64,000 nucleotides of DNA from Apostichopus japonicus. Taxonomy: Eukaryota > Echinodermata > Holothuroidea > Aspidochirotida > Stichopodidae. Below are positions 13,301 through 28,500 of this stretch, in pieces. The translations under genes and the position numbers were made by a program. The DNA is taken from positions 1,872,501 through 1,936,500 of the forward strand of contig NC_092581.1 in the NCBI RefSeq assembly GCF_037975245.1. Reading direction: 5' to 3'. Within the stretch, counting starts at the first letter, position 1. The number at the start of each line of letters is the position of its first letter. The notes under the pieces were generated by a model. The model was not told where the DNA came from and made no database searches. It saw only the letters and a list, made by a program, of their open reading frames with translations.

Positions 13301-16300
13301 TCAATGTAGCCCTTGGACTCTTCTCTCTCCATCAAGGTTGCCGATATTAACTTGAAGATACTTTTAATGTGAAGGAAGGTATTAATAGAAATAAAAAAAT
13401 GAAAAAAAAACTTTACAAAAAATCTGTTATGCATGCTCAATCGGTACACAGATGATGGAGAATATCGAACCCCGGATATAAATGCTGGTATTATTAATAA
13501 AGATAAATTAATAACAAATAAAATAAGCTTAAAGCTACTGTATAGCAAAGCAAAGTAGATTTCAATGCCCAAGGCTGTGAATATTGTCTGATTCTGTTTC
13601 CCTTTTGTTTTCAAAGGGTCGGCCCTCATCAATTTTTTCTTCTTCTTTATACTCACTGGATAAATTATACAGAATATAAAAAGTTGTCATTAGATGCTAG
13701 TATTAATTAGCTAGCAATTCCAAAATAGGTTTTAGAGAGTGTGTTAGTTTGATCAATTGTGGTCCTTATTCTGAGAAATGCTTGGCAGGTTTGGAAAATT
13801 GCCAACCAACTCAGACCAGTTGCTTCCAAGTAGCATAAATAAACTGGATAACAGTTTGTAATATGTGTGCATCCAGAGAATAGGGTTCAACAAGCCTTTC
13901 TTAAGAAAACCCTCCCTAGCTCCTTCCCCCAAAATCAGCATCACACATCTCAATCCACTCTCTTCATTTAAATAATACTGCTCTCTAGATTATTCTATCT
14001 ATTTCCCTTGCCAGCAATAATCCTAAATTTCGACTCAATTCACTTGAATTATTCAACAAAATGACCATTTCTTCACACCATTTCTAAAACACATCAATTT
14101 GTTCAACCATTTTCTTTTTCTCAAAACGACTTTTTCGCCACCTTCGCAAAGATTTTTTGCCTGACCAGTTGCAGTGAGCAATCCGGCAGTACTCCAATTT
14201 CCCAGCAACCGAGTACTCTCAAAATTTAAGCTACTGTACCTTACAATGGCCTCTGTGTTAAAAAAAAAAAGAAGATATCCAGTGAATTATTCACAAAACT
14301 AAAGACTGAAACTTCTGGCATAGAAATCCTACCCCACCCCTAGAGAATACAAAGCCCTTCCAGAAATGGAAGAAAAAAAGCCAAAAATATAAAATAAATA
14401 AAAATAGCACCCATATGATGATATGAACTTGATATTCTTGAATGTCAACACATTACTCAGATCACAAGTTACCTTTTCATGTCACAGAATGTACGAATAA
14501 ATGTATATCTTTGTTTAGTGGGGTTATTTCCAATGTTCTACTGGCTGACCGAGTGATTGTCCGCAATCGTGGATGAAGTTGACAAAATTGATAGAAAAGT
14601 TTGGAAAAATGTAAAAAAAAAAAAAAAAATTTTAAAGAAAAATATTTATGGGTTTCATAGCATGGTTATTTCTGGTTTCCTTTCACAGTTTGTCCTTAAT
14701 TTCGAAATTATATCTGGCAAATTATTGACCCAATGCAGGCTTGGGAAACATGCAACCAAATTATATCCAGGGAATCATTTATCCAGTACAGAACCTCATA
14801 GTGCTATAGACAAAATAATCATGTTGCTGTTCAAGTGTAAAGATGTATATCAGTTTTCTACGTGAACAGGAACTATAGTATTCAGTGACAGAAAAACTTC
14901 AGAGCATTTGAAAAGTGTTACACAAAATTTGAGTTCCAAATTATGCCCTGGTGATATCTATAGATAACACAAGTGTTAATATGGGGATTATCTGAGGTTC
15001 TGAAGTGCTGACTGGCTAATTTGAAGATTGTTACACCAAATTTTAAATGTGTTTCACCTCTTAGCGTCTAGTCACAGAAAAATACAGGTACCTTTTTTTT
15101 ATGCAGTTGGCAAAGTTAATGTCAGTGAAATCCACTACCATTTAGCTGGTAGATGACTCCAACTTAGAGGCATACTATATATGTTTCCATAAGTTACCAA
15201 AGTTTATGATGCATTTTAAATTGTAGTGCAAAATAACATTGTTGGCATTTCAACATTTCGGTACTGTAAGCTCCTTTAAAGCAGCAGCATTCAGTGCTAT
15301 GTTTGATTCAGTATCAGGTATCACATCAACGCATTTTGTATTCAGTTTCAGGAATCACATCATCAATGCATTTTGTATTCAGTTTCAGGAATCACATCAC
15401 CAACGCATTCATTGCTATGTTGGATTCAGTTTCAGGAATTACATCATCGATGCATTTTGTATTCAGTTTTCAGAAATCACATCATCAACAGATTTTGTAT
15501 TCAGTTTCAGGAATCACATCATCAATGCATTTTGTACTCAGTTTCAGGAATCACATAATCAACCTGTTTTGTATTCAGTTTCAGGAATCACATCATCAAC
15601 GCATTTTGTATTCAGTTTTCAGGAATTTCATCATCAATGCATTTTGTATTCAGCTTCAGGAATCACATCATCAACGCATTGTGTATTCAGTTTCAGAAAT
15701 CACACCATCAACGCACTTTGTATTCAGTTTCAGGAATCACATCATCAACCCATTTTGTATTCAGTTTCAGAAATCACATCATCAACCCATTTTGTATTCA
15801 GTTTCAGGAATCACATCACCAACGCATTTTGTATTCAGTTTCAGGAATCACATCACCAACGCATTTTGTATTCAGTTTCAGGAATCACATCATCAACCCA
15901 TTTTGCATTCAGTTTCTGGAATCAAATCATCCAAGCATTCAGTGTTACCCTGGATTCAGTTTTAGGAATCACATCATCAAAGATCGAAGCATATTTAGCA
16001 CAACACAGCTCTTAAATTTCAAGTAAACTTTAAACTTGTTAAGTCAACTATGATCGCAAAAAAGAGGGATGCTCCTTTAAAGTATCTACAAGATTCATGA
16101 TCAGAGACCTAAGTACTGTCCATTACAGTGACTTACCGAACAGGAATATATAAGCTAAGCTACTAAGTTTTACCCAAACTGCTGGAAATGCTAATGTTTT
16201 CTCCTTTTGAAAGGTCATAATGAAGCTAAATTAAGTTTAATGTAAACAATTAATTACCACTCCTTATTACAATATTCAATTAAACTAATTAAGCTACAGT

Positions 16301-16511
16301 ATGACTACAACTGATACTATTTACAATTCCAAAAGGATAACCTTTTAAAATTTGAACAGATCCAGCCAAACATGTACTCTGCAAATGGCAAACCTGATAA
16401 AGATCAACAATTTACACACACACTTAAACTGTCTGAGCAACAATACAGGAGTACTAAAATATATATAAAAAATATATATATATATATGTATGTATATATG
16501 TATATATGTAT

Positions 16512-16544
<33 letters not shown>

Positions 16545-19500
16545 GTGATGCACTTTAGCCGTCCGTCCGTGTACGCAGTAAATTGCAACGACTCATTAAA
16601 ATTCATCATCCAGCTAACAAACAAAATGCTCCAATTTGTCATATGGTACACTTGGGCTCATTGAACATATATCTGTACGCTGAGGAAATTCTCCCCATGG
16701 CAAAGAGGTGCATATTAAATTTCATTTTTGAAGGGCATATATATACAGTATGGTGATCTTTGGAGGGAATTATCACTATAATGTTCCATGCTACAGTGGG
16801 TTGTATATACATACGGTGCATATCTCAGGCAGAAGATATTGTACTACATATGCACAGTAGATGAACATTTGAACTCCCACTGTTGGAAGTCTTATACATA
16901 TCACATATATGTCTTTGCTATTTTTATTAGTTTTAGATGTCACGTAAAAGCTGCATGGGTTTGATTAAATCTCTCCCTGCAGTGTATGCAAAATTGTTAC
17001 AATTGAGTATGTATAGCCACTGTATTTTGTACTAGGCTGTATTGTTATTTAATGTATAGGCCAAATATAATCTTCCTTGACTTTAACAAAGACATGCTTC
17101 AAACCATGGTAAGTATCTTACAGTGGTCATAAACATCTATATACCTGTAATTCAACACTAGATGCGTACAAAACAATATTATGTCACATGTACCTCACTA
17201 TGTATACAAAGCACATAGCTTACCCAAGTTGCATTAGATTGCATAAGAAGATGGGGAAATATTCTGTAATGTTGTCATAAAAGTCTTTAATGAATAAAGG
17301 CTAAATACAGCCTAATTTCACCCTTGTTTGGTATGGAAGATCTCTAACATAACATTTCTGTTGGATATAGTTTGACAATTAAATGCACTATTTTATTTGA
17401 GGAATTTAAATCTGGAAGAACAGGATTGCTCTTAAATGTTAGTTCTGAAAATCATTTCAATGCTTCGACATACAGTATCACAATGGCGACACATGACACA
17501 ATTTTGACCTGGAGATTAGAGATGTATGACCTTTGACCTCTTGCTCTTCTATGTCCAAACAATCTTCAGCAGCTTGATATTAGACATATTATAGACATAT
17601 ATTAACATAAACCTCATACCTGCTACTATGCTAAAATGTTTGAGAAGAACAAGAGATACCTGAAAAAATCTGCAGCGTCTGCAAACTCTTTTCTCATGTC
17701 GGTACCCCTGTGCCTCCAGCTGGTAAAAGTGTGCCCCTTTACTCCCGCTCTGCCCTCCCTCCACTCCCAATTAGAACTACCCTGCTATACCTCAGGGAGC
17801 AGTGGATTATATAGCAATTACTTCCATCATCAACTTCAAAAAATCAAAGGGGAATTTACAGACTGCGATTGCATCCCACAACTTCTTATGCACAGTGCAC
17901 AATGATAGATGTATTTTTAACCTAAAATGTTCATGCATATTATACTGTACTACCATAACACATGTGACTGAAACAAACATAGACCGTATTGTGTACAATA
18001 CAAACATATCATATTTCCAATGCTCAGCTCTGCATAATTTTGATATTAAAGCTTCCGAGTAGGCTAGAGCGCCCAATTTAACAATACGATCAATTAGAAT
18101 ACAAATGCAGTGTAAAATGCAATTGTTTTTTTCGTTCCTTATTTGAAGCTGAAAGGAACATTGGTATTAAAGACGTCCGTCCGTACACACAATGCAGAAT
18201 CAATTTGGAATGGATTCTGTTTATCATGAATAATGAGATTGTTTTGCAATATATTGTCTGCTTCACCTGCTATAAAGTTAACAAACAATACTGATCCATA
18301 CACACCTGGATGTGTGTATGTACTATATACACTATTCAGGCTGGTTCTATTAAACATGGTTAATTATATACAAGCAAGCGAGCGGGCAAACCACTGTACG
18401 CCGTACAGCAGCTTGCTAAAGTGGCTGCAGATCAGAAAATAATCGATAATGGAAAGGAACACACACACACATAAGATGCAAGCATGTAAACAACATACAC
18501 TAATGCCTTCAGAGCGTGCTCGAGTCCTATTAGTACATAATTATATTCAGTGCCTTGCTAATTTGCCTCTTCTCCTAAATGCCAACTGGGTTCAAACCTA
18601 AAACGAAGCTACATCCCCCTCCCCCCCCCCCCCCTAACAAAAGAAGAAGAAAAAGGAAAGGTAAAAAAAGACGGATTGAGTATTCCCTTAAAACTAAAAA
18701 ACGATAAAAGTATAAAAAAATTCACGATGAGATTCAATTTCAAACTTGTCTTTTTCTATTCTTCACAAGATGGAGAAAAAGAAGACGAAAAAAGCAAGAC
18801 AGTCCCAGAAAAAAAAAAAAAAAAAATGAAAAAAAAAAAAGAGGGAAGGAAAAATCTGTAGGCTGTTTGATGGTGAGTTCTTGGCTATAACCACTTGATT
18901 TTAGTCAACTGCGACGTATGTTCTGCATACATGTATGTGTATGCATACAAGTGTGAAGTCTGTTGTATTTGAAAGGCCTGCAAGAGCCCCCCGGGGACTT
19001 GGGAAATATGATAGACGAAAGGCTTGAAGTCAAATCTACGTACGTGGCATTTGCATTGCAAGGGAAAGTCAACACGGCATGCATAGGGATGCAAACACTC
19101 GACCGACTGGAGTGGGTGAATTTCTGGAGCCATGTCAATAATTTAATTGAGTTCATTATTATTCAGCTTAGCTGTTTTTTAGGGAAACGTTATAGGAGAC
19201 TCCAGTGTGCTAAATACATAATATTTCTCTCATCAATTGAGAATATATATACATAGTCCTTTGATGCTGGTTACTCGTTGGAAACGTTCGCCTCTTTATA
19301 CATACGGTATTACCAACAAATTAATTAACCTCTTCCCTCTTCCAGATCAGTGTTCCACAACTATTTCCATTACTCCTACCCCTAAGAAATTGACACCCCT
19401 TCCCTCCCCCCCCCAAAGGGGCTTTACACTTTGTCAGCTGACGATATGAATGCTTTGCACATTAAGAAAGGGGGGGGGGGGGGTTTGCTGGGGCATATTC

Positions 19501-22500
19501 TTTCAGGAAATTTGATGTTTATTACCTATTATAGCTATTCACACCTTGGAGTCCTGCCTCAGCCGGACCTGGGGGTGAATGACCGAGGTTAAGAAACCTT
19601 CCCTAATCTAGATACTTGTTCTATCTCCTATCATATGTTTACTTGCTTTCCATACATAAACTGAATATCCATGATAGAAGGTTTATGTAGAGCAACACTA
19701 AGTTAACATTTAGTCATCGACATATAACATGCCTCATTAAATTCTGATCTAAAACCTATGTTTTTGATTAATCCATTAATATCTACCAGGACACAAACCC
19801 TTTTCCCATTTTACCCAAAATTTGCTACTTTTTGTCAACCAATTTAGTCTGTAGATATACACAAAAACTATACACTACTAGTTGAAATTTTAAGTTACGT
19901 AACTGCAGAATCACTTCGGGGTGATGTCAGGCACAACAAAGCTTTTTTGTGATATTGTTGTAGATAGATAAAAACCGCATATATGCTAAATTAATTCCAG
20001 GTTGTATTTCTGTACAACTGTTTAATTTTGTGAGAAATGAGTACACCATAAACAGATGAGATTCCTCAGTTAACATGGCTGGACTATATTAAAACTAACA
20101 CATGCATTGATCCCCCCTCCAACTCCCCCCCCCCCATTGGTAGGTTTCCTCAAATGCAACAAAACCCTCAATGTGAAAATATAACACTTTTGTGACCTCT
20201 AATGACATATTTACAATGCATGAATTAATAATTACAAATTAGTCAAGGACAAAATGGTGTTGAAATGCAATCCAAAGGTGATCTGTTGTTTATTCAAAGT
20301 TAATAAAGAACGTGTTGGTTCAGTTGTTGTTGGTTGAATCACACACACACACAGACTGAAGACTTTGATCAAGACTAAATATGACATCATTGAGCCACAT
20401 GTGCTTCAATTTTATAGGTTTTTTCGTTATTACAAAATTTTGTTTTCTGCAATCGAGATTGGGTTTTTTGCCAAATCTAGGTCTAAAATATTGAACCTTT
20501 TAACATGACATAATGATGGCATGGAAAATCAGTGGCAAGACGGTTGACATTTTACCTCAAAAAATATTAAAAGACAAAGAGAAGATAAAAAGATTTCCGA
20601 TTCTAGCGGCACTATGACATCACAGATTTACAAATGACAGCTACAAGAAAAAAAATTAGACTAGGATATCTCCAAAGCAGAAAAATGATTTTTCTTAGCT
20701 GTTTTGGTGGAGTTTGTTCTTTTGCATATTTCTCCGTTCGGCTACTGTAAGATGATGGTTGGACCGTTTGTGTCTTTAATATTTCATTCCCTGCGTAAAA
20801 CATGGCAGAATAACTCCTTTTGATTAAACATTTTTTGACCCTGGTTTAAACCCATTTATACTGTCTCGTTTGGTCACATTTTGACCCTGGTATAACACTT
20901 AAGACTTTTCGGTCAAACTTTCGTAACCTGACTAAATTTCTAGGTTGTTTACCAATTTCTTGTTGACTGTAATTACCTCATAAAGATAATCCCCTAAATT
21001 TTATAATTATATTAAAGATAATTAATATAATTTCATTAGCCGACATCTATTTTAAACCCCCAACACCCACAATAAAAATAGCATTTTACAATAATTTCAA
21101 AGGATGAAAATTAATATTATTCAGTAAACCAACTTGACAGAATAAATCAGTTTACACCCTCTTCAATTTTCCACATGCAGTACCCGCGTACTCGTCAATA
21201 ACGACCAAAGCACAGACTGAACATCACAGCACTATAAGCGCTGCCTACACACCCTGTCACTTTGACCGATGTAAAATGTTTACAGCCGCGACCAAATGAC
21301 AAATCAATTGGAGAAACCCGTTTAGTATTTCACAAATTTATGCAAACTGACAGCGGCAAATTGAACAACAACAAAAAATGCCTGATAATTCACCATCCAG
21401 AAAAACCTTTCCCATCCCATTGTCATTAATGAATGGCCAAAAATTTTCTTCCTCTACGACGACGTCGACAAACCTAATGAAAAAAAAAAACCGAAAAAAA
21501 AATTGACCTGAGTGAGCGCGCGAGTGTTCATTCCCGCGCAGTGGACACAGTAAAAAAACCCATGCACTCTGTCTGTAAATTAAAAAATTCTACATGTGTT
21601 GAGGAGATCTTTCCTTCCCGGTTAGACCTACGCTACGAAGCCGCGGTGACGTCGTCGCAAGCATATGTTAGTTACGAGGCAGTTTAGGCTAGACGGCAGT
21701 GTTAATGGGCACCCACATGTATACATGGCTAAAGGGAGAGAGAAAGATAGAAAAAAAGGAAGAAAGAAAGAAAAAATAAGAAGGAAAGAGAAAAAAGAAT
21801 TTCCAGGGGTTGATCATACACAACTACAAAACACGTCAAGGTCACCTGTTCTTGATGAAACTGGAGTTTGGCTGGAAAACTGTAATGAGCATCATCATAT
21901 CAGATTGTCATTTTCCCCACTTGATGAGGTTTGGAGTTGCCAACCTTCGAGAGAGCGGCAGGCCGACTGGAAGGTGTGTCGAGTGGAATGTCCACAGGAT
22001 CTTAATGATCTTTCACAGGATAAGGATGGTGAGGTGTTAGCTTGATTTTGACTTTTTATCAGCATGTTGCTAAAAAAAGATGGTTTAGCGAGGAAGCGAG
22101 CATTGATTGTATGTGTCTACGGTTGGTTTTGACAAGCGAGTGATATCAAGGACTTGTTTGATTATGTTGATGAGATGCTGGTCTTTGCACAGGACAGACT
22201 AGTTTTACAGTCTCAGAATATGTCAGTGAAATCAGCTATATCCTGATATCTATGTACACATGGTTACATCTTTATATGTTTACTGTATGCATCAAGATCA
22301 TTTCCAATTCAGGGAATAACTGAATTTCGATTCGTATCGCAAAATGCCATCCAAACCTTGGTCAATTTACATCACAAAATAAATATATGCAAATGATGTG
22401 CAAACAGGTTATTAGGCTTTAAGGTAGATGGGAATGTGCTTTAAGGAGAGTTAAGACGGGTAAGTAAATTAGCAAATTTTGCACACAGAACCCTACAGTA

Positions 22501-25500
22501 GATGTTATCCAATATTTTTATAATGAAAAAAACAAACACTTTAATCCACAAAATTGCCACGTGTCAAAATGTAAACATGGCATTATACCCTGCAGTTCAT
22601 GGTGTATATAGCACATGTATGTATACAGTAATGGATGAACAACACAAGCAGTTTAAATACGGCCCAAATCAAAACACCACATCCATGCTTTCAGACACAT
22701 TCAGTCCACAAGTCACATGTGGTAATTTTACATCTCATTAAAATGCAGAATTATCTTCTATTCAGAGCAAAAATTGCCCTGCATTTTAAAGAAAGGTCAA
22801 AGGTCACTGAAAAATAATCACTTCTTTTTGCAAACGCATCCATAGAAACCAAATTGCACTGTTGTTGGTTAATTTATATACTTCTTGCAACATCTGTTGT
22901 AGAAACGAGAGGATTAAGATAATGACAAAAGCCATGTTACTAAGGTGTGTGTAAAACAAATTCTACAATTATTCATATATTTCCAGAAAATTTTTTCATG
23001 AAACTCCACCAGCAGATTATACAGTAATCAATGTTCATTTAGGGAGGGGAAGTAAAATGGGAAGCGTTAAAAGCTGTGTGGAATCAAACTCAGAAAATCC
23101 ATTTCATAAATGTCCGGATTTGAAATCTCAGAGTAAAATCTGGATCTCGAACATTTTCTGTATGCAATCTCCTATTTGACGCAATGCTCTCCGTGTTCTA
23201 CTCGCACCGAAATTTCGATCCAGGCCTGGCATCCTGTCAACAGGCCCAGAGCGTTACCATGGAAACCATAAAGTAAACATCAAAATCTACGAACTACGTA
23301 CACATGTGGAGATACAACTGACACGCTGAAAGATATGATTCATCTGCGTTAGATTGACTGATTTGCAGAAATCGTGACACTTACGATGGGTTTGCGGCGG
23401 AAAGTTCATTCCTCTTGTTTAGACTATAAAAAAATAAAAAAATACAGTTGTTCCTTCTTCTGGGTTATGCTCTGACTGAGTTATCGGTTGACAGATGTAT
23501 ATATCTGGCATGTTAAATTCAGCTGGATGGCAGTTTCAAAGAATTCAAACGTTTACTCCTCGTATAAACGCAAAAAAAAGTTGTTTACTTCCTTAACGAT
23601 CAGGCAAACAGCCGAGGATGACGTCATACTCTGAGGACGATACGATTATATTGTAAACAGCAGAATTCTGTTAAATAAAATAAAATACACACAAAGTATG
23701 TGAGTATTATTATTATGAAAAAAAAAAAAAATTACAGTTCCTTTCCATCAAAATCTACTGTGTTCTAATGTACTTAATCAGGATTCCAATGAAATGCTTG
23801 TTTTCTTGTTTTGTTTCGATCCAAAGGTTACTATATATATTTCTTTGGTTCAAAAGTAAGCCATCACTACTAATATGAACAGCAATAAAGTAGATGGAAA
23901 GTAAAACTATAAAAAAAAAAACTGAGGGGCTTGTCGAAGAATTCACTCCCTTAAAAACTGGAGAAAAAAAAGTCAAATCAGAAATATATACAAAAAACAA
24001 TGAACAGAAGAATTAAAGAATTTAAGTCAACAAAGCAAACCTAAAATTATTCAAATTATTTTACATGTCAAAAAACAGTTTAATTGAAACTGCTGAAAAA
24101 AAAACTACCTATACTATATATGTTTCTATCATAGAGTCTGTTTTAACTTACAAGTGCACACAGGCAGCTTACTTTATACATTTGTCACTACCATTGATGC
24201 ATGTCTAATTTGCAGACCTCATTATATTACAAGCAAAGCAAATATCCCTCAGACTTTTCATGTTATGACCTTTGACCTTTTAACTGACTGCATACTTCTG
24301 GTTTTTCAACCTGTTGTATCTAAGTCAATACAGAGTGTGTAAATAAAATGAGGGGAGTGGTACAGTAAATTGGAAATATAAGCACAGTAGACCTGTAGAG
24401 TAAACAGTCCAGACTAAGCCCAGTACTACATACATACTGTACTAGTTGTAGCATATGTTCACAGCCCTGTAGGCAAGATTGAGTTTACAGTAAGAACTGT
24501 TCGATCTGTACAACGTCAATGTGACAGATACTATCTCCATAACTGCATGGTTAACACTCTCCACCACACCAGTTCTACGGTAGTTCAGGATTTAATTATC
24601 CACTTAAATTAATATCCAATGACAGTTTTGTTTATTTTTCTGCATTGTTTGTAGCCAATTTCTCCATTTTTTACTAATTTTTTTTTTTTTACTAAAGTAT
24701 GTACAGAGGTTTCTTTATGAGGAAAATTAAGAAATAAAGTAACTTTTTTTTTTTTTTGGTAACAGCGTAACACAAGTTAGCAATACTGTCGCAAAATGCA
24801 TTGTAAATTGACTGAACTAGCTACAGTACTAGAGTATCTTCTGTCCCTAAGGTTGTGGGGAGACAGGTAAGCGAGGAGCAAAGATTAAATTTGTCTAACG
24901 TTCCAAGCCAGGACCACCTCCCCCAACCTCCTCCCATTTCTCACAGTAGGTAAAATAAGAAATATCACACAGACAGACTGAGTATTCAACTTCAACTTGA
25001 ATCATGAAACGTTGTCCTGTTATATACTGTAGTTGTCTGCAACAGCAGATCAATGCTTAAACTTGAACAAAATCACAAAAAAAAGGTTGTCATGTTTACC
25101 ATTTGTCTCCTCCCATTAATCAAATTGATGCCTTTCAATTTGATTAAACAATGGGTGTGAAAAAATAGATAAACAAAGAACTCAGCATATATATTATTAA
25201 TATGATGGCAGGACAGGACAGGACACAGGGGAAGTAAAAATAATAAAAACATAAAAATTGAAGAAACTCATGACTTACTATTTAATTAACCCTTAAGTAG
25301 ATAAACAGATATATTTCAGGGAAATTGCATTTAGTAAAAGAAAACAAGGGTGATATTGTTCAACAAAAATGAAAGAGCTTTTAAACTTTCTTTCGGTTAA
25401 AGTAAATTTGTACTTGTGTCCTGGCCAAAATTGTCCAATATACAACAATTAAATTAGCATAAATAGCTCTGATTCCTATAGTGTGTGCAGAGCCGTAATG

Positions 25501-28500
25501 ATATTCCTAGGCACGTGATTACAAACCAAAATCTGGTCACTGTATTTAAACATGCAAACACTACTTCTGAAACATAGTTCAGGTCAAAAACCAAAGTTCT
25601 ACAGAAATGTGAACAAGTAACCTGGAGAGAGAATGAAAGGAGGGTCACATTGGCATCGACCGAATTTGCAACACACTGCACCTGAGAGCAGGAGCTGAAA
25701 GTAAGCCCTATATGCACCCCTTCCCTCATCCCCCTTGGCCCCTTCCCTCATGCCCTATCCTTGCGACGTGAATGGAACAAACATGATTACATGTACAGCA
25801 GAGTGAAAAGGATACATCCTCAACGATCCATTCTTTGATCCAATAGCTAAGATGTTCTGAACCGGATCATATGCAAGAGCAGTGGGCTCGAAAGGGAATC
25901 CATGGCGAACAACCTGTGAACCGAAAGAAAAGATCAAATGACCTGTTAACATTGTTTCATCATAGGTAACATGGTTATAATATCACTGCTTTATTGCAAA
26001 GAACTTTTAAATGCATGTATGTACTATACATATCTCAATGATAGTAAATGATAGGCATTACAAACTGTCTTTGATCTAGATACAGTTATAAAGGTATTAA
26101 AGTATAATTTTATAGCTTTTGCTCGATTTTGTTGGCAAATATTTAATTACTAGGTAGTCAAGTTACTCACATAACGGTCACTCATTAATGAACCGAGTCT
26201 TCATGAAGCATATAAGTATCAACGCTCAATTGCATTTTCCCTCACTCAGGCATTCAATACAGTATCAAACCATTAAGTTCTAATGGACCCCCATGATCGA
26301 TATAACAGATGACAAAATATAATTTGGGGGGGAATTGCACTCCTGTAAAATATAATATTATGAAATCCTTAGCAATTCTTAGCATAAATTTAGACACAAG
26401 GAATTGAATGGTGCCCTTTCTACTCTACATGAAAATTAATGAATCATCCTGGGTTTTATAACTGTTATTCATTTGCACACCTTTTACTGCTATAGGACTA
26501 ATATAACATACGTTAATATATATATTTTATTGGTATATTTCATTCATAGTTGAGTATGGTATGTTATCTGTACACGCACAGTTCTTCCAGTATGTGACAA
26601 ATTCAATAAAATATTTAGTTTCATTGTTTTGTTTTGTTTAGTTTTGTTTACTTGAGTCTCACAAAATTTACCATCATACATAACTTATGATACTGTAACA
26701 AGATTGAAATTGGTAAAGCTATAAAAGACAGTTACCATCTATTTCTTAATTCCCCCCCCCCCCCCCCTCTAGAGCTCTTTTACTGAATGAAAGTTCATGA
26801 AGCCAGTACAGTACGTATATATGTAATGACTTCAACTGGTGTACCCAGAGACACTTATTCAGGTAGAATTCATGAACAAATCATACAACTTTATAACTTT
26901 TGTCTTCCACTACACTGTACTCACGTCCAAAATACCTGCACATAGTATAGTAGCTGTGGGATTTAGGGATCGAAAAGCATCGATTTTCCTTTAAAAAAAC
27001 TATAAAAAAAATCAAATAGCTGCAATTACAGCTGACACTGATTTGAAGAGTGACAGGTCACTGATTTGAAGAGTGACAGGTCACTGATTTGAAGAGTGAC
27101 AGGTCACTGTTTTTACCGTGACACTACCAAAGAAGAAACACAGGGAAACAACATATAGTTTCATATGGTACAGCATGCAGGGTTGATACATCAGTTTGCT
27201 ATGTACGGTAGTGACACCTCCATTATATAAACAGTACAGTACTTAACATTTAACACAGTTTCATGATGGAACTTACAACTACCTGACACGCTCATACTGT
27301 GCTACAGAAGCCCAGGAATATCTATCTGTAACCTTAAACTGCCCGGAATAATTTAGTGACATTCAAATATAGTGTAGCATTTCCAAATTGCATCTCATTG
27401 ATTAGTACCATAGTTCCTGCGTAGAACACTGTTATACTTTGTATCTTTACACTTGTACAGTGCAACTTGACCATTCTGTAGTGTATATAGCATTTTGCAA
27501 TCATGCAATACTGTATAAAATATTCCCTCAACTGAAGGTAAAATTTTCTTCTTATTGTAGTTCAACTGAAAGAATACATACAATGCATCGCTGATATTAA
27601 TGGGGGATTTTAAGGCATAAAAATAAAATTCTGATATATATATGTTGTGAACCATCAAACACATTGCTATCGGGCTTGAATGAATTTCTTCTATTACTGG
27701 GAAATGTCACCCTGTATAAACATCTCAGGCAGGTCAAATAAAATGGCTGGACTACTAAGTCTAACGAACAGACCTTTACATCAGTTGTCTTCTAATGCAT
27801 CACAAACTCAACGGGAAGACATTTTAGACTTTTGTGTCCTCGAATAGGATGTTATCGATGCAAATTTTGTCTAAGACAAATGCTGTCAAATGTCATCCAA
27901 GGGTGCTCTGTTTGTTCTTGTTCTTGTGTTTGTTTTTCTTTTTTTTTTGAAGAAATAAAATGTTTGGATTACATCATTAACATTTAGTCGATGTCATCAT
28001 CAATTTAGCCATCTTTAACTCATAATTTTTTTTTTTCATTTCTGTTGGACTATATGACATCAACACTACACTAAAGTTATATCCTATTATTTACTGGTCT
28101 GTGTGTGATAAGTACATGATTACAGTACATCCGTTTAAATGCTTCTCTTTTTAATTCGTGCAGGCAAATTAGTTCCATGTATAGATCTGATAAGTGACAT
28201 CATTCATAGACTACTGCACTGTAAGTGTGCACATGTATGGATAAATATATGTCATATGACTGTACTGTACATGAAAAACACTGATAAATGTAAATTTCAT
28301 GCACATATGATCACCTTCAGGAAAGAATGATATTAAAGACTACTTAATGCACAGCTCTGACGTAAATGATATCTAGTTGTATCCTAAAATAAACATGATG
28401 AGGAGCAAAACCTGCTTCAATCATGCATCATTATATCCATACACATCTCTAAGTCCTCTATATTCAGTAGCATGTTACTGATGTACTGTACATTGTATAG

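Larger units (their letters stand above)
208..25815 (-). other. Tomosyn intron 2 (about 25.6 kb), repeat-rich, no nested gene identified
   Basis: Exons 2 and 3 join in frame and align continuously to the family, so the whole stretch is one intron. Its sequence is AT-rich and interrupted by poly-C/poly-G runs, (TA)n arrays, a 51-bp minisatellite (4863-5273), a 37-bp minisatellite (15303-15985), a tandem 156-bp duplication (5925-6162) and two copies of a long-inverted-repeat element (7790-8354, about 20300-20780). I saw no nested protein gene: open frames here are short or lie inside tandem repeats. The 126-codon plus-strand frame at 21665-22045, next to a CpG-containing patch with TGACGTCG (about 21620-21660), is the least implausible candidate for a nested transcript but has no recognised domain. 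Confidence 0.8.

Noticed and set aside
18963-19256. 97-codon plus-strand frame with mixed composition
   Set aside because: No recognisable family and an AT-rich tail; length is not unusual by chance in 64 kb.
21665-22045. 126-codon plus-strand frame beginning MLVTRQFRLDG
   Set aside because: Lys/Arg run from an A/G-rich tract, no domain, no splice or family support. Kept only as a remark in the intron 2 entry.
23380-23415. Minus-strand ATG AAC TTT CCG ... CATC|GTAAGT as an alternative tomosyn first exon
   Set aside because: Nine codons with no family similarity, and located downstream of exon 2, so it could not include the conserved blade.
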